A stretch of 17,742 nt of DNA from an uncultured Comamonadaceae bacterium (GCA_946482595.1 CAMLSD010000098.1:1-17742); one strand, 5' to 3'; positions 1-8,634 are shown, numbered from the stretch's first letter. Program-made: numbers and translations. Notes: generated by a model from the letters alone, not told the origin.

Positions 1-206
1 GACCGAGCAGCGCAGGGGAGTTTCCGTGCCAACGGAAACCGAGCACTCGGGGGTGCCCTTTCTTTTGGTTCCTTTTCTTTGGGCACGCAAAGAACAGGAA
101 CTCGCCCGCCGGGGCGAACTCCCGGCTCGCCCCGCCAGGGGCGAAACAACGGCGCCACAAGCCACATCGGCAGCAACTCGAAGCACCCTCTCCCGCATGG
201 TGTCCC
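1..206. repeat. Hairpin-rich intergenic repeat block
   Basis: This is non-coding sequence downstream of the methionine-synthase-like gene. Three inverted repeats are visible. Positions 20-39 form a perfect 8-bp stem (GTTTCCGT/ACGGAAAC) with a 4-nt loop. Positions 68-101 form a 14-bp stem with one mismatch and a 6-nt loop, set in pyrimidine-rich sequence (TTTCTTTTGGTTCC). Positions 111-133 form a 7-bp stem (GGGGCGA/TCGCCCC). From memory, the CTTT-rich hairpin followed by a GC-rich 'CTCGCCCGCCGGGGCGAAC' segment resembles an intergenic element dispersed in Burkholderiales and Xanthomonadales genomes; this was not searched. No hairpin is followed by a clear T-tract on either strand, so a simple intrinsic terminator is not supported. 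Small ORFs here look spurious. Confidence 0.55.
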
Positions 207-1316
207 TCAGGCGTCGCCCCATACCTCCCGGGCGGTCTCGACCACCAGTTGCAGCTTGCGCCGCTGGTCTTCCACCGCGATGTTGTTGCCGTGCACCGTG
301 GACGAGAAGCCGCATTGCGGGCTCAGCGCCAGTTGCTCCAGCGGGGCGTACTGCGCAGCCTCGTCGATGCGGCGCTTGAGGCTGTCCTTGCTTTCAAGCT
401 GGCCGAACTTGGTGGTCACCAGGCCCAGCACCACGATCTTGCCCTTGGGCAGGTAGCGCAGCGGGCGGAAGTCGCCGGAACGGTCGTCGTCGTACTCCAT
501 GAAGTAGGCGTCGAGGTGCATCTCGGACAGCAGGGCCTCGGCCACCGGCTCGTAGTTGCCGGCCGCGGCATGGGTGCTCTTGAAGTTGCCTCGGCACAGG
601 TGCATGGCCAGGGTCATGCCCTCGGGCTTCTGGGCCACCACGAGGTTGATGAACTTTGCATACCGGTGCGGCAGCTCGTTGGGGTCGTCGCCGCGAGCGC
701 GGGCCGCCTCGCGCATCTTCTCGTCGCACAGGTAGGCCATGTTGGTGTCGTCCATCTGCACATACCGGCAGCCGGCGTCATACAGCGACCGCAGCTCGTC
801 ACCGTAGGCATTGGCCACGTCCTGGTAGAAGTCGGGTTCCAGCTCGGGGTAGGCCTCGCGGCTGATGCCGGCACGCCCGCCGCGGAAGTGCAGCATCGTG
901 GGCGAGGGGATCGTCACCTTGGGCACGCAGCCCGGGGCCACCTGGCTTTGCAGGTACTCGAAGTCGGCCCGCTGGATGCTGCGGTCGTGGCGCACCTTGT
1001 CGATGACGCGCATCACCGGCGGCGCGAGTTCCTCGGTGCCGTCGGGCTTGCGGATGGTCACCGGCACGTCGGTCTTCACGCCGCCGAGCTGTTCAAGAAA
1101 GTCGATGTGGAAGTAGGTGCGCCGGAATTCGCCGTCGGTGATGCTGTGCAGGCCGACGTCCTGCTGGAACTTGACGATCTCGGTGATGGCCCGGTCTTCG
1201 ACCGCACGCAGCTGTTCGCGGGTGATCTCGCCGCGGGCGGCCTGTTCACGCGCCTCCAGCAGGTAGGCCGGGCGCAGGAAGCTGCCGACGTGGTCGGCGC
1301 GGAAGGGGGGGTTCAT
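207..1316 (-). CDS. Core-MetE family cobalamin-independent methionine synthase-like protein (YxjG type)
   Basis: A 369-residue protein equivalent to the C-terminal catalytic barrel of MetE without its N-terminal half. The family's zinc ligands align by eye to His239 and Cys241 (AMHLCRG), Glu274 (FMEYDDD) and Cys335 (SPQCGFSS). Members transfer a methyl group to a thiol, typically homocysteine, or act on related thiol substrates. Stand-alone core-MetE proteins often use a donor other than methyl-folate. The ATG at 1316 has AGGAG 6 nt upstream. The gene is last in the Rieske operon, 35 nt after the reductase stop. An annotation as 5-methyltetrahydropteroyltriglutamate-homocysteine methyltransferase is likely, but folate use cannot be inferred. 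The operon suggests it handles a methylated or thiol-linked product of the oxygenase; this is inference. Family membership is confident, substrate is not. Confidence 0.88.
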   Translation of the reverse strand: MNPPFRADHVGSFLRPAYLLEAREQAARGEITREQLRAVEDRAITEIVKFQQDVGLHSITDGEFRRTYFHIDFLEQLGGVKTDVPVTIRKPDGTEELAPPVMRVIDKVRHDRSIQRADFEYLQSQVAPGCVPKVTIPSPTMLHFRGGRAGISREAYPELEPDFYQDVANAYGDELRSLYDAGCRYVQMDDTNMAYLCDEKMREAARARGDDPNELPHRYAKFINLVVAQKPEGMTLAMHLCRGNFKSTHAAAGNYEPVAEALLSEMHLDAYFMEYDDDRSGDFRPLRYLPKGKIVVLGLVTTKFGQLESKDSLKRRIDEAAQYAPLEQLALSPQCGFSSTVHGNNIAVEDQRRKLQLVVETAREVWGDA

Positions 1317-1351
1317 GGCGGTCTCCTCGGGGTCGTGGCGGATCGGGTCGT

Positions 1352-2350
1352 TCAGGCGGCGAGGCTGTCGTCACGCCAGGCGGTGTCGAGCACCACCGTG
1401 GCGCCCGGGCCGGCAATGCGCGACACGCAGGCACACAGGCGTTTGCCTTCGGCTTTTTCGTGGTCGCTCAGAAAGACGTCGCGGTGATCGATCGTGCCTT
1501 CGCAGGCCAGGACGTCCATCGTGCACAGTCCGCATTCGCCGCGGCGGCAGTCGGACAGCACCTCGACGCCGTGAGCCTCCAGCGTGTCGAGCAGCGATCG
1601 CCCGGGTTCCACCGTGAGCTCGATGCGGTGGCGGGGTAGCTTGACGGTAAAGGCCTGGGGCGCATGGCGGCCGCTGCTGCCGAAGGTTTCATAGCGCAGG
1701 TCGGCGATGTCGCGGCCGGCTTCGGCCCAGGCCCGCCGTGCGGCGTCCATCATCGGCACCGGCCCGCACAGGTAGACCTGGGTGCCGGCGGGCAGGGCCG
1801 CGAACTCGGCGGCAAAGTCGATCATTTCGCCTTCGTCGGCCACCCGGGTGACGAGCCGCTCGCCCAGTGCCGCCTGCAGGCGATCCAGGCAGGCCAGTTC
1901 GCTGCGCTGGCGGGCGGCATACAGCATGCGCACCGGGGCTGTTCGCGTGCCCAGCAGTTCGGCCATGCCCACCAGCGGCGTCACGCCGATGCCGCCGGCG
2001 ACCAGCAGGTAGCCGGGCGCACCCAGGTCCAGCGCGAAATGGTTGCCGGGCTCCGAGATCGATACTCGGGCGCCGGGTTGCAGCGTCCACATGTACTGCG
2101 AGCCGCCGCGGCCCGGGTCCAGGCGCTTGACGGCGATGCGCAGCGCACCGTCACCGCGCGACTGGCCCACGAGCGAGTAGGTGCGGGTTTCCTGCCGGGG
2201 GCCGATCTGCACCCGCACATTGAGATGGCTGCCCGGCGCCCAGGCCGCAGGGGCCGGGCCTTCGGGCACCAGTTCGAACTCCCGCACGGTCGGGGTGAGG
2301 TCGGTCGTGCGACGCACGGTGGCGATGGTCCAGTGATCGGAGTGGCGCAT
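1352..2350 (-). CDS. VanB-like PDR-family reductase (FMN, NAD(P)H, C-terminal 2Fe-2S ferredoxin)
   Basis: A 332-residue class IA-type reductase that passes electrons from NAD(P)H through FMN and a plant-type 2Fe-2S centre to a Rieske oxygenase. Domains in order are an FMN-binding beta barrel with RTYSL (56-60), a nucleotide-binding domain with GGIGVTPL (119-126) and CGP (195-197), and a ferredoxin domain with cluster ligands Cys268, Cys273, Cys276 and Cys306. Length and order match phthalate dioxygenase reductase and VanB. The ATG at 2350 lies 8 nt after the regulator's stop (2359-2361), so the two are probably co-transcribed. The natural partner is the VanA-like oxygenase encoded upstream in the same operon. 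A vanB symbol is withheld because vanillate is not established as substrate. Confidence 0.93.
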   Translation of the reverse strand: MRHSDHWTIATVRRTTDLTPTVREFELVPEGPAPAAWAPGSHLNVRVQIGPRQETRTYSLVGQSRGDGALRIAVKRLDPGRGGSQYMWTLQPGARVSISEPGNHFALDLGAPGYLLVAGGIGVTPLVGMAELLGTRTAPVRMLYAARQRSELACLDRLQAALGERLVTRVADEGEMIDFAAEFAALPAGTQVYLCGPVPMMDAARRAWAEAGRDIADLRYETFGSSGRHAPQAFTVKLPRHRIELTVEPGRSLLDTLEAHGVEVLSDCRRGECGLCTMDVLACEGTIDHRDVFLSDHEKAEGKRLCACVSRIAGPGATVVLDTAWRDDSLAA

Positions 2351-2358
2351 GGTGGTGT

Positions 2359-3135
2359 CTAGATCGTGGTGCGCCGGCTGAGCAGGGCCACGCCGGGCAG
2401 CAGTTGCAGGGAAGGGTGGTGTTCCAGGGCGCGCTGCAGGTTGCGTCGCGCCAGGCGGGCGTGTTCGCGCATCAGCGCCTCGGCACGGCTGCCCTCGCGG
2501 CGCTCGATGGCATCAAGCACCTGCAGATGGTGGTCCTGGGCGACGACCAGGGTATCCCGTCCGCCAGGCTGGGCGGCCTGCACGCTCATAAAGGCGTTGG
2601 GTGATGCAAACGGCATGCTGACCGCACGGTCGAGCTGGCGGCGCACGACGTCACTGCCGGACATCTCGGCCAGCAGCGCATGAAAGCGCTCGTTCAGGGC
2701 GACGTACTCCTCGAACTCGGCGGCGCCAAAGCTGCCGCGGGCAAACACGCGGTCGATGGACTGCACGCACTGGCGTGCATCGCGCATCACGGCGGTGCTG
2801 ACGCCGCGTTCGGCTGCCAGCCGGGCGGCCAGGCCTTCGAGCGTGCCGCGCACCTCGATGGCGTCCTCGATGTCGGCCTCGCTGAAGCGGCGCACCTTGT
2901 AGCCCCCGGCGCTCAAGGCCTCGAGCAGGCCTTCCTGTTCGAGCCGGATCAGCGCGGCACGGATCGGGGTGCGCGACACCCCGAGCCGGTCGACCAGGGC
3001 CAGCTCGGCAATGCGTGCGCCCGGTGCCAGTTCACCCGAGAGGATCAGCTCGCGCAGGCGCAGCTGCGTTTGCACGGTCTGGGACGGACTGCCGTCGGCC
3101 TCGGCCTCGGCGAGTGTCAGCGGCGGCTTGGCCAT
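2359..3135 (-). CDS. GntR-family (FadR/FCD subfamily) transcriptional regulator
   Basis: A 258-residue regulator. An N-terminal winged helix-turn-helix (about 19-83) carries the GntR signature LGVSRTPIRAALIRLEQEGL (51-70). A C-terminal all-helical FCD ligand domain follows (about 90-235). Likely metal-site residues are Asn148, His152, His203 and His225; the first is usually Asp. An upstream in-frame extension exists, but the ATG at 3135 sits 2 nt after the TGA of the oxygenase gene (3140-3138), so translational coupling makes it the likely start. Regulators of this subfamily in Rieske/VanAB loci (for example VanR) repress the operon until an aromatic substrate or its product binds. Lying between oxygenase and reductase, it would be autoregulated. 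The candidate operator is the TGTATACA palindrome at 4249-4256. Confidence 0.92.
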   Translation of the reverse strand: MAKPPLTLAEAEADGSPSQTVQTQLRLRELILSGELAPGARIAELALVDRLGVSRTPIRAALIRLEQEGLLEALSAGGYKVRRFSEADIEDAIEVRGTLEGLAARLAAERGVSTAVMRDARQCVQSIDRVFARGSFGAAEFEEYVALNERFHALLAEMSGSDVVRRQLDRAVSMPFASPNAFMSVQAAQPGGRDTLVVAQDHHLQVLDAIERREGSRAEALMREHARLARRNLQRALEHHPSLQLLPGVALLSRRTTI

Positions 3136-3137
3136 GG

Positions 3138-4214
3138 TCAGGCCGCCGCGCGGATCGGGATCACCGGCGCACCGGCGCTGGGGCGTTCGGCCTCGATCAT
3201 GCGGTCGATCAGGCGGCGGGCCCACATCGAGCCGGCGTCGATGTTGAGGTTGTAGAAGCGGTGATCGGGATGCTCGTCGATCGCCACCTGCTGGGCTTCA
3301 AGGATGGCTTCGTCCTCGGCAAAGATGCGCGACACACCCTCGCGCAGGTCGGTCGTGAGCTTCTGCTCATGCAGGTTGTAGTTGCGCACGAACGCCCAGA
3401 AGTAGTGGCAGGTGCGGTCGGTCTCCGGGGTGATGGTGTTGAGCACGAAGCCGTTGACCCCCTGGGAGCGGTCGCCCTCGGGGGCACCGGTGCCGGTGGG
3501 CGCCACGCCCACGTCGATGGTGACCGTGCATGGCGCCTCGAAGCGGATGATCTGCCAGCGGTCGACCGGGCCGGTGTAGCCGCTCTTGTGCTTGAGCTGC
3601 CCGGCCCAGAAGGGGGGCGCCTCGATGTTGCGCATCCAGCGCGTGATGGTGGCGGTGCGATCACCGTGGGTGGCCACGAAGGGGGCTTCGGCCACGGCGC
3701 GGTTGCCGATCGAGCTGCCGTGCACGAAGGTCTCGTGCGTGAGGTCCATCAGGTTGTCGATCACCAGCCGGTAGTCGCACTTCACCTGGATGGTCTTGCC
3801 GTCGCCGGCCCAGGCCGGGTCGAGGTTCCAGTGCATGTCGGGCACCTTGGCGGGGTCGGCCAGGGCGGGGTCACCGGGCCAGACCCAGACGTAGCGGTGC
3901 TTCTCGACCACCGGGAAGGAGCGCACGCAGGCACTGGGGTTGATCGTCTCCTGCGAGGGCATGTGGGTGCAGCGGCCATGGGCGTTGTAGACCAGCCCGT
4001 GGTAGCCGCAGACCACCTCGTCGCCTTCGAGCCGCCCCTTGGACAGCGGCAGCAGACGGTGCCAGCAGGCGTCTTCGAGCGCGACCGCCTGCCCGGCGCT
4101 GGTGCGGTACAGCACCAGCTTCTGATTGCAGATCGTGCGTGGCAGCAGGGCGTGCTTGAGCTCGGTGTCCCAGGCGGCGGCATACCAGGCGTTCAGCGGG
4201 AAGGGCGACGACAT
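3138..4214 (-). CDS. VanA-family Rieske non-heme iron oxygenase (O-demethylase-type) alpha subunit
   Basis: A 358-residue terminal oxygenase. The N-terminal Rieske 2Fe-2S domain has CWH followed by CGYHG (C-x-H...C-x2-H). The catalytic domain has the mononuclear iron motif DLTHETFVH (D-x2-H-x4-H) within the VanA-like stretch DNLMDLTHETFVHGSSIG. Length and motifs fit vanillate O-demethylase oxygenase and related demethylases, which use O2 and reductase-supplied electrons to oxidise a methyl group that leaves as formaldehyde. The ATG at 4214 has GGAG 6 nt upstream; a TTG one codon earlier is too close to that site. It is first in the operon with the GntR regulator, VanB-like reductase and core-MetE. 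The Rieske segment CWHRLLPLS differs from the CPHRGAPLS I recall for classical VanA, so another methoxy- or N-methyl substrate is possible. Confidence 0.9.
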   Translation of the reverse strand: MSSPFPLNAWYAAAWDTELKHALLPRTICNQKLVLYRTSAGQAVALEDACWHRLLPLSKGRLEGDEVVCGYHGLVYNAHGRCTHMPSQETINPSACVRSFPVVEKHRYVWVWPGDPALADPAKVPDMHWNLDPAWAGDGKTIQVKCDYRLVIDNLMDLTHETFVHGSSIGNRAVAEAPFVATHGDRTATITRWMRNIEAPPFWAGQLKHKSGYTGPVDRWQIIRFEAPCTVTIDVGVAPTGTGAPEGDRSQGVNGFVLNTITPETDRTCHYFWAFVRNYNLHEQKLTTDLREGVSRIFAEDEAILEAQQVAIDEHPDHRFYNLNIDAGSMWARRLIDRMIEAERPSAGAPVIPIRAAA

Positions 4215-4324
4215 CAATGACTCCAGTGCTTTGACACAGTGGATTCATTGTATACAGCAATGCCCAAAAAACGAGCAAAACAGCGCAATCTAAGGGTAAA
4301 CCACGGGTTGTATGTATCCAGAAA
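4215..4324 (-). promoter_or_regulatory. Promoter and candidate GntR operator of the Rieske operon
   Basis: This AT-richer gap separates the kinase stop from the oxygenase start. The perfect 8-bp palindrome TGTATACA lies at 4249-4256; extended to TTGTATACAG it has one mismatch. Read on the minus strand it overlaps a -10-like TATACA (or TACAAT, shifted 2 nt), with a -35-like TTGCTC 18 nt further upstream. A related word, TTGTATGTA, lies at 4308-4316 and could be a second half-operator. FCD-type GntR proteins often bind short palindromes of the TTGT-n-ACAA kind, so repression by steric block of the -10 is plausible. Assignment to the regulator at 2359-3135 is inference. Confidence 0.5.
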
Positions 4325-7300
4325 TCAAGCGAGCTGTGTCAGATAGGCCTGCGCCGCCGTCCAGGCCTGGCGCAGCGCCTCGTTCAGACGCAGCACCTCG
4401 GCCGGCGACAGGGTGTCGCCCTGGCGGCTGCGCTGCTCGGCGTCCTGGCACAGCGCCTGCAGCTGGGGCATGGCCAGGCTGGCGGCCACGCCCTTGAGGC
4501 TGTGTGCATCCCGTTCGAGGGCCTGCGGGTGATCGGGCTGGAACGGTGCGCCCGCGTAGATCTCGACAAAACGCTGCAGCGCCTTGCGGTGGATCTGCTC
4601 CAGGCCGCCGCACAGCGAGATGCCGGCGGCGATGTCGAGCACCCGGGGGTCGGGTGAGCCCGGCGACGTGTCGGCTGCGGGCCGCTGCGCCGGTGCGGGC
4701 CCCGCCGGCGGTGCCTCCTGCGCTCCCATGCGGGCGCGCCCGCTCAGCCGGGCCAGCGTATGCCACAGCGCCGCGGTATCGATCGGCTTGGCCAGGTGAT
4801 CGTTCATCCCGGCGGCCAGCGAACGCTCGCGGTCACCAGCCATCGCGTGGGCTGTCATCGCGACGATCGGCAGGCGAGCAAATCGGCCCCCCAGGCCGCG
4901 GATGCGGCGGGCGGCCTCGATGCCGTCCATCTCGGGCATCTGCACGTCCATCAGCACCAGATCGCACGGCCAGGACTGCACCGTCTGGACGGCCTGCACG
5001 CCGCTGGCAACCGCCTGCACCTCGATGCCGGCGCGCTGCAGCAGCTCGACCGCGAGTTCCCGGTTCAGCAGATTGTCCTCGGCCAGCAGCACCCGCAGGC
5101 CCTTGAGGCGGTGTGCGGGGTCGGTGTCCGGCCGGGCTGCCGGCACCGGGCGATCGGGGTCTGCGCTGGAGGCGAGCGCCAGTGGCACCTCGAACCAAAA
5201 GGTGGCGCCTTGACCCAGCCCGGACGTCACACCGATGCGCCCACCCATGAGCTCCAGCAGTCGCCGCGAGATCACCAGCCCCAGACCGGTGCCGCCGAAG
5301 CGCCGGGTGGTGGACGAGTCCGCCTGGCTGAAGGCCTCGAACAACCGGGCCTGCTGTTCGTCGCTCAGGCCGATGCCGGTGTCGTGCACTTCGAACCTCA
5401 GCCGCAGCCCTCCCGGCGCTGCCTCGCTGCCGGCCACGCGGGCCACGCGCAGCTCCACACTGCCGCGGTCGGTGAACTTGACGGCGTTCGACAGCAGGTT
5501 GGTGAGCACCTGGCACAGCCGCGTCGGGTCGCCGAGATAGCGCGGGGGCAGGTCGTCCGCGACGTGCACCGTCAGCGAGAGCTGCTTCTCGGCGGCCTGC
5601 AGGCCGACCACATCGAGCACCTGGGCCACCGCATCGCGCAGGTCGAATTCGGTGCGCTCGACCTCCAGCTTCCCGGCCTCGATCTTCGAGAAGTCGAGGA
5701 TGTCGTTCAGGACCGCCAGCAGATTGCGCGCGGCGGCGTTGGCCTTGGCCACATGGTTGTGCTCGCGTGTGGGCAGCTCGCCGGACAGGGCCAGTTCGGT
5801 CATGCCGATGATCGCGTTCATCGGTGTGCGGATCTCATGGCTCACGTTCGCCAGGAACTCGCTCTTGAGCTGGTTGGCTTCCTCGGCGGCCTTGCGGGCC
5901 CGCTCGATGGTTTCGGTGGCGAGCTTCTCGGCCGTGATGTCGAAGGTCGCGCGCACCGAGCGCAGCAGGCGGCCCTGTGCATCGCGCAGGTTGCGCTGCA
6001 TGGTGCGCACGTGCCGTACCTGGCCATCGGGGCGCACGATGCGGTACTCGAGCACGTCGGACTGCCGACCATCCCAGGTCTGCATCGTCGCGTCACGCAC
6101 CCGTTCGATGTCGTCGGGATGCACCAGCGCCTCCCAGGCCGCGGTGCTCGGCTGGAACCTGCCCGGGTCGACACCGTAGATCGCGTACTGTTCGCCGTTC
6201 CATTCGGTGCTGCCGTCCTGCGGGTTGGTGATCCAGATGCCCAGCCCCGAGGCCGAGATCGCCAGCTGCAGCCGGCTGGCCAGCTCCTCGGCGCGGATGG
6301 CCGTCATGCGCTGGGATGTGACGTCCAGGTCCAGGCCGACACTGCGCACCAGGCGCCCCTGCGCGTCACGTTCGTTGCGGGCCACGGAGCGGATGTAGCG
6401 CAGCCCGCGCTGCGGGTGGGCGATCGTGTATTCGATCTCGAACGATGCGCAGGCCGGGTCGCGCAGGTAGGCGTAGATCCGGTCGCGGGTGGCACCGGCC
6501 AGATCGGGGGTGAGGCAGGCCTCCCAGGCCTGGCGGTCGACATTCAGGTCGGCGCCGTATAGCTCGGCCGCCCGTTCGTCCCACAGCAGCCGTCGCGTGC
6601 TGGCGTTGTACTCCCACACCGAGGCCTGCACGGCCGACAGGGCCATGCGCAGCCGTTCGTTGACTTGCTGCAGGCGGGCCTCGGCCTCGACATCCTGCGT
6701 GATGTCCCAGTTGACACCGAGCAGGCGCTGCGCGCGGCCGTTCGCGTCGCGTTCCAGGCGCCCCACGCCGCGCAGCCAGCGCTCGCGGCCGTCGACCATC
6801 ACCCGGAAACGGGACTGATAAGGCACCCCCTCATCGCAGGTGCGCACCAATGCGCGCTCGATGTGTTCGCGGTCCGGGGGCGCCACACACGCCAGGAAGG
6901 CCTCGTGGGTGCGGGGGGCGGGCCCGGTGATGCCCAGCAGTTCGCGCTCGGTCTCGTCGGCGAGGAAGCGTCCCGTGGTGACGTCCAGTTCCCATACGCC
7001 AAGACGTGCTGCTTCCGTGGCCAGGCGCAGGCGCTCGGACAGTTCGTGCATGTGATGCTGGCGGTGCATCTCCTCGGTCACGTCGATGTTCATGCCGTAG
7101 GCCCGCAGCGCGCGCCCGCCTGCGTCGCGCTCCACATAGGCCAGCGAGCGCACGTGCCGTTCACCGCCATCGGGATGGCGGAACAGCAACAGCTGCTCGA
7201 CATGCGATTCGGTGCCTTGCCTGAGGCGGGCCACGAATGCCCGGTAGTCGTTCAGGCAGGAAGGCGCGAGCAACTGCTCCATGTCCTCGAAACTGGCCTC

Positions 7301-8524
7301 GGCCAGGCCTTCGGGCAGACCGATCAGCGACGCGGTGTCCTGGTTGCGGATCACCAGGCCGGTGCGACCGTCGTATTCCCACACCAGCCCGCGCACCGCG
7401 CGCGTGGCCAGATCGTGGCGATGCAGCGTGGCCTGCAGATGCAGCCGCGTCTCCACGTCCTCGGTCACGTCCCGGTCGAAACCCACCACACGCAAGGGTT
7501 GCCCTTGTGCATCCCGCTCGATCTGGCCGGTGCTGTGCAGCCACCGGATGCGATGGCCGGGCAGCACGATGCGGAACTGCAGTTCGTACACCCCGATACC
7601 CGCCAGGATGCGGTCGAACTGCTCGCGGATCGACGGCATGTCCTCGCGGTGGATCACGCGCTCCCAGTCAGCGCGCCGTGCCCTCCCTGTCGGACCGGGC
7701 AGGCCGTACAGGTGGCACTGGGCCTCGTTGAGCACGAACTGGTCCGCCGCGATGTCGTATTCCCACAGTCCGAAATGCCCGGCCTGCACGGCCAGCGACA
7801 GGCGGTTGTTGATCTCGCGCACCGCACCTTCACGGATGCGCAATGCGCGTTCGGCCATGGCCTGGCGATGGGCGCGGCTCACATAGGCCCGCAGCGACAA
7901 GGTCACCATCGCGGCCAGTGCCGTCACGATGACAAACACCCAGACCTGGTTGAACGGGTCGATGAGCCGTGAGCTGCCATGCACGCCCGAGGCCTGCAGC
8001 CAGGCCAGACCCAGCATCGTGCCCACCGCGATCGCCCCGGTGGCCAGGGCCATCCGGGCGCCGAACAGGAAGCTGGCGAAGATCACCGGCACCAGCAGCA
8101 AGGCCGCATGCACGGTCTGCACCGTGCCGGCAAAGGCAAGCCAGGCCGCGCAGCCGGCCATGATCACCACCACCACCGAAACGGCCGTGGTGGTCGAGAA
8201 GTGACGTCGCACCAGGGCCTGCAAGGCGAACACCGCGGCCACCAGCGCATACGAGGCAAACAGCCCGGTGGGGTTGGCCAGCGGGCCGAGCAAGGCGATG
8301 CCGGTCGTGCCCAGGAAGGCCGTCACGCCGATGATCGTCAGCACATGGACGGTCAGGCGCTGCAGGTCGTGCTGGGGCAGGGGGCTTTCGAAGTCGCGCC
8401 ACTGCTCGACCCAGAGGTCCCACGCGGGCCGGGGACGGGGCGGCGAGGCAGAGGTGTCCGGCGGCGAGGCCATGGTGGGGTGGGCAACGTCCTGTGTGGT
8501 CCGGTACGTGAAAGTAACACGCAT
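4325..8524 (-). CDS. Membrane hybrid sensor histidine kinase with five PAS domains, receiver and HPt
   Basis: A 1399-residue sensor from the ATG at 8524, which has AGGAAG 8 nt upstream; an ATG at 8608 in the same frame lacks this support. About six hydrophobic segments (roughly 58-82, 86-106, 112-133, 138-156, 158-178, 192-213) form an integral-membrane input domain. Five PAS/PAC units follow at about 239-358, 370-485, 495-612, 622-738 and 748-866, most ending in a 'D.T' motif. HisKA has phospho-acceptor His896 (SHEIRTP). The HATPase has an NLLSNAVKF N-box, DTGIG and GGTGLGL. A receiver has Asp1193 (LMDVQMPEMDG) and a C-terminal HPt has His1341 (AHSLKG). All four phosphorelay sites are intact. 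No response regulator with an output domain is visible nearby, so it is an orphan here. Signal unknown. Confidence 0.93.
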   Translation of the reverse strand: MRVTFTYRTTQDVAHPTMASPPDTSASPPRPRPAWDLWVEQWRDFESPLPQHDLQRLTVHVLTIIGVTAFLGTTGIALLGPLANPTGLFASYALVAAVFALQALVRRHFSTTTAVSVVVVIMAGCAAWLAFAGTVQTVHAALLLVPVIFASFLFGARMALATGAIAVGTMLGLAWLQASGVHGSSRLIDPFNQVWVFVIVTALAAMVTLSLRAYVSRAHRQAMAERALRIREGAVREINNRLSLAVQAGHFGLWEYDIAADQFVLNEAQCHLYGLPGPTGRARRADWERVIHREDMPSIREQFDRILAGIGVYELQFRIVLPGHRIRWLHSTGQIERDAQGQPLRVVGFDRDVTEDVETRLHLQATLHRHDLATRAVRGLVWEYDGRTGLVIRNQDTASLIGLPEGLAEASFEDMEQLLAPSCLNDYRAFVARLRQGTESHVEQLLLFRHPDGGERHVRSLAYVERDAGGRALRAYGMNIDVTEEMHRQHHMHELSERLRLATEAARLGVWELDVTTGRFLADETERELLGITGPAPRTHEAFLACVAPPDREHIERALVRTCDEGVPYQSRFRVMVDGRERWLRGVGRLERDANGRAQRLLGVNWDITQDVEAEARLQQVNERLRMALSAVQASVWEYNASTRRLLWDERAAELYGADLNVDRQAWEACLTPDLAGATRDRIYAYLRDPACASFEIEYTIAHPQRGLRYIRSVARNERDAQGRLVRSVGLDLDVTSQRMTAIRAEELASRLQLAISASGLGIWITNPQDGSTEWNGEQYAIYGVDPGRFQPSTAAWEALVHPDDIERVRDATMQTWDGRQSDVLEYRIVRPDGQVRHVRTMQRNLRDAQGRLLRSVRATFDITAEKLATETIERARKAAEEANQLKSEFLANVSHEIRTPMNAIIGMTELALSGELPTREHNHVAKANAAARNLLAVLNDILDFSKIEAGKLEVERTEFDLRDAVAQVLDVVGLQAAEKQLSLTVHVADDLPPRYLGDPTRLCQVLTNLLSNAVKFTDRGSVELRVARVAGSEAAPGGLRLRFEVHDTGIGLSDEQQARLFEAFSQADSSTTRRFGGTGLGLVISRRLLELMGGRIGVTSGLGQGATFWFEVPLALASSADPDRPVPAARPDTDPAHRLKGLRVLLAEDNLLNRELAVELLQRAGIEVQAVASGVQAVQTVQSWPCDLVLMDVQMPEMDGIEAARRIRGLGGRFARLPIVAMTAHAMAGDRERSLAAGMNDHLAKPIDTAALWHTLARLSGRARMGAQEAPPAGPAPAQRPAADTSPGSPDPRVLDIAAGISLCGGLEQIHRKALQRFVEIYAGAPFQPDHPQALERDAHSLKGVAASLAMPQLQALCQDAEQRSRQGDTLSPAEVLRLNEALRQAWTAAQAYLTQLA

Positions 8525-8634
8525 CCGCCACGCTTCCTGCACAGGGAAACGCCGATCGGTCCCCTCCCGTGCCCGTATGGCCCTGCGGCGCCGTGCGGGC
8601 TGTTGCATTCAGATCACAGTGCTCGAGTGACGGA

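Noticed and set aside
26..379. Small plus-strand proteins starting in the 5' repeat block
   Set aside because: They begin in the hairpin repeat and continue antisense to the core-MetE gene; they have no motif.
249..1487. Long plus-strand open frame (412 codons) antisense to the core-MetE gene
   Set aside because: Composition is Val/Gly/His-rich and without domains; the minus strand encodes a protein with intact zinc ligands. It is a high-GC shadow frame.
4760..6562. 600-codon plus-strand open frame antisense to the hybrid kinase
   Set aside because: The protein is low-complexity and has no recognisable motif, while the kinase on the other strand has every expected motif.
8525..8608. Longer kinase start at 8608
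   Set aside because: It would add 28 Arg-rich residues before the membrane domain, while the ATG at 8524 has AGGAAG at good distance.
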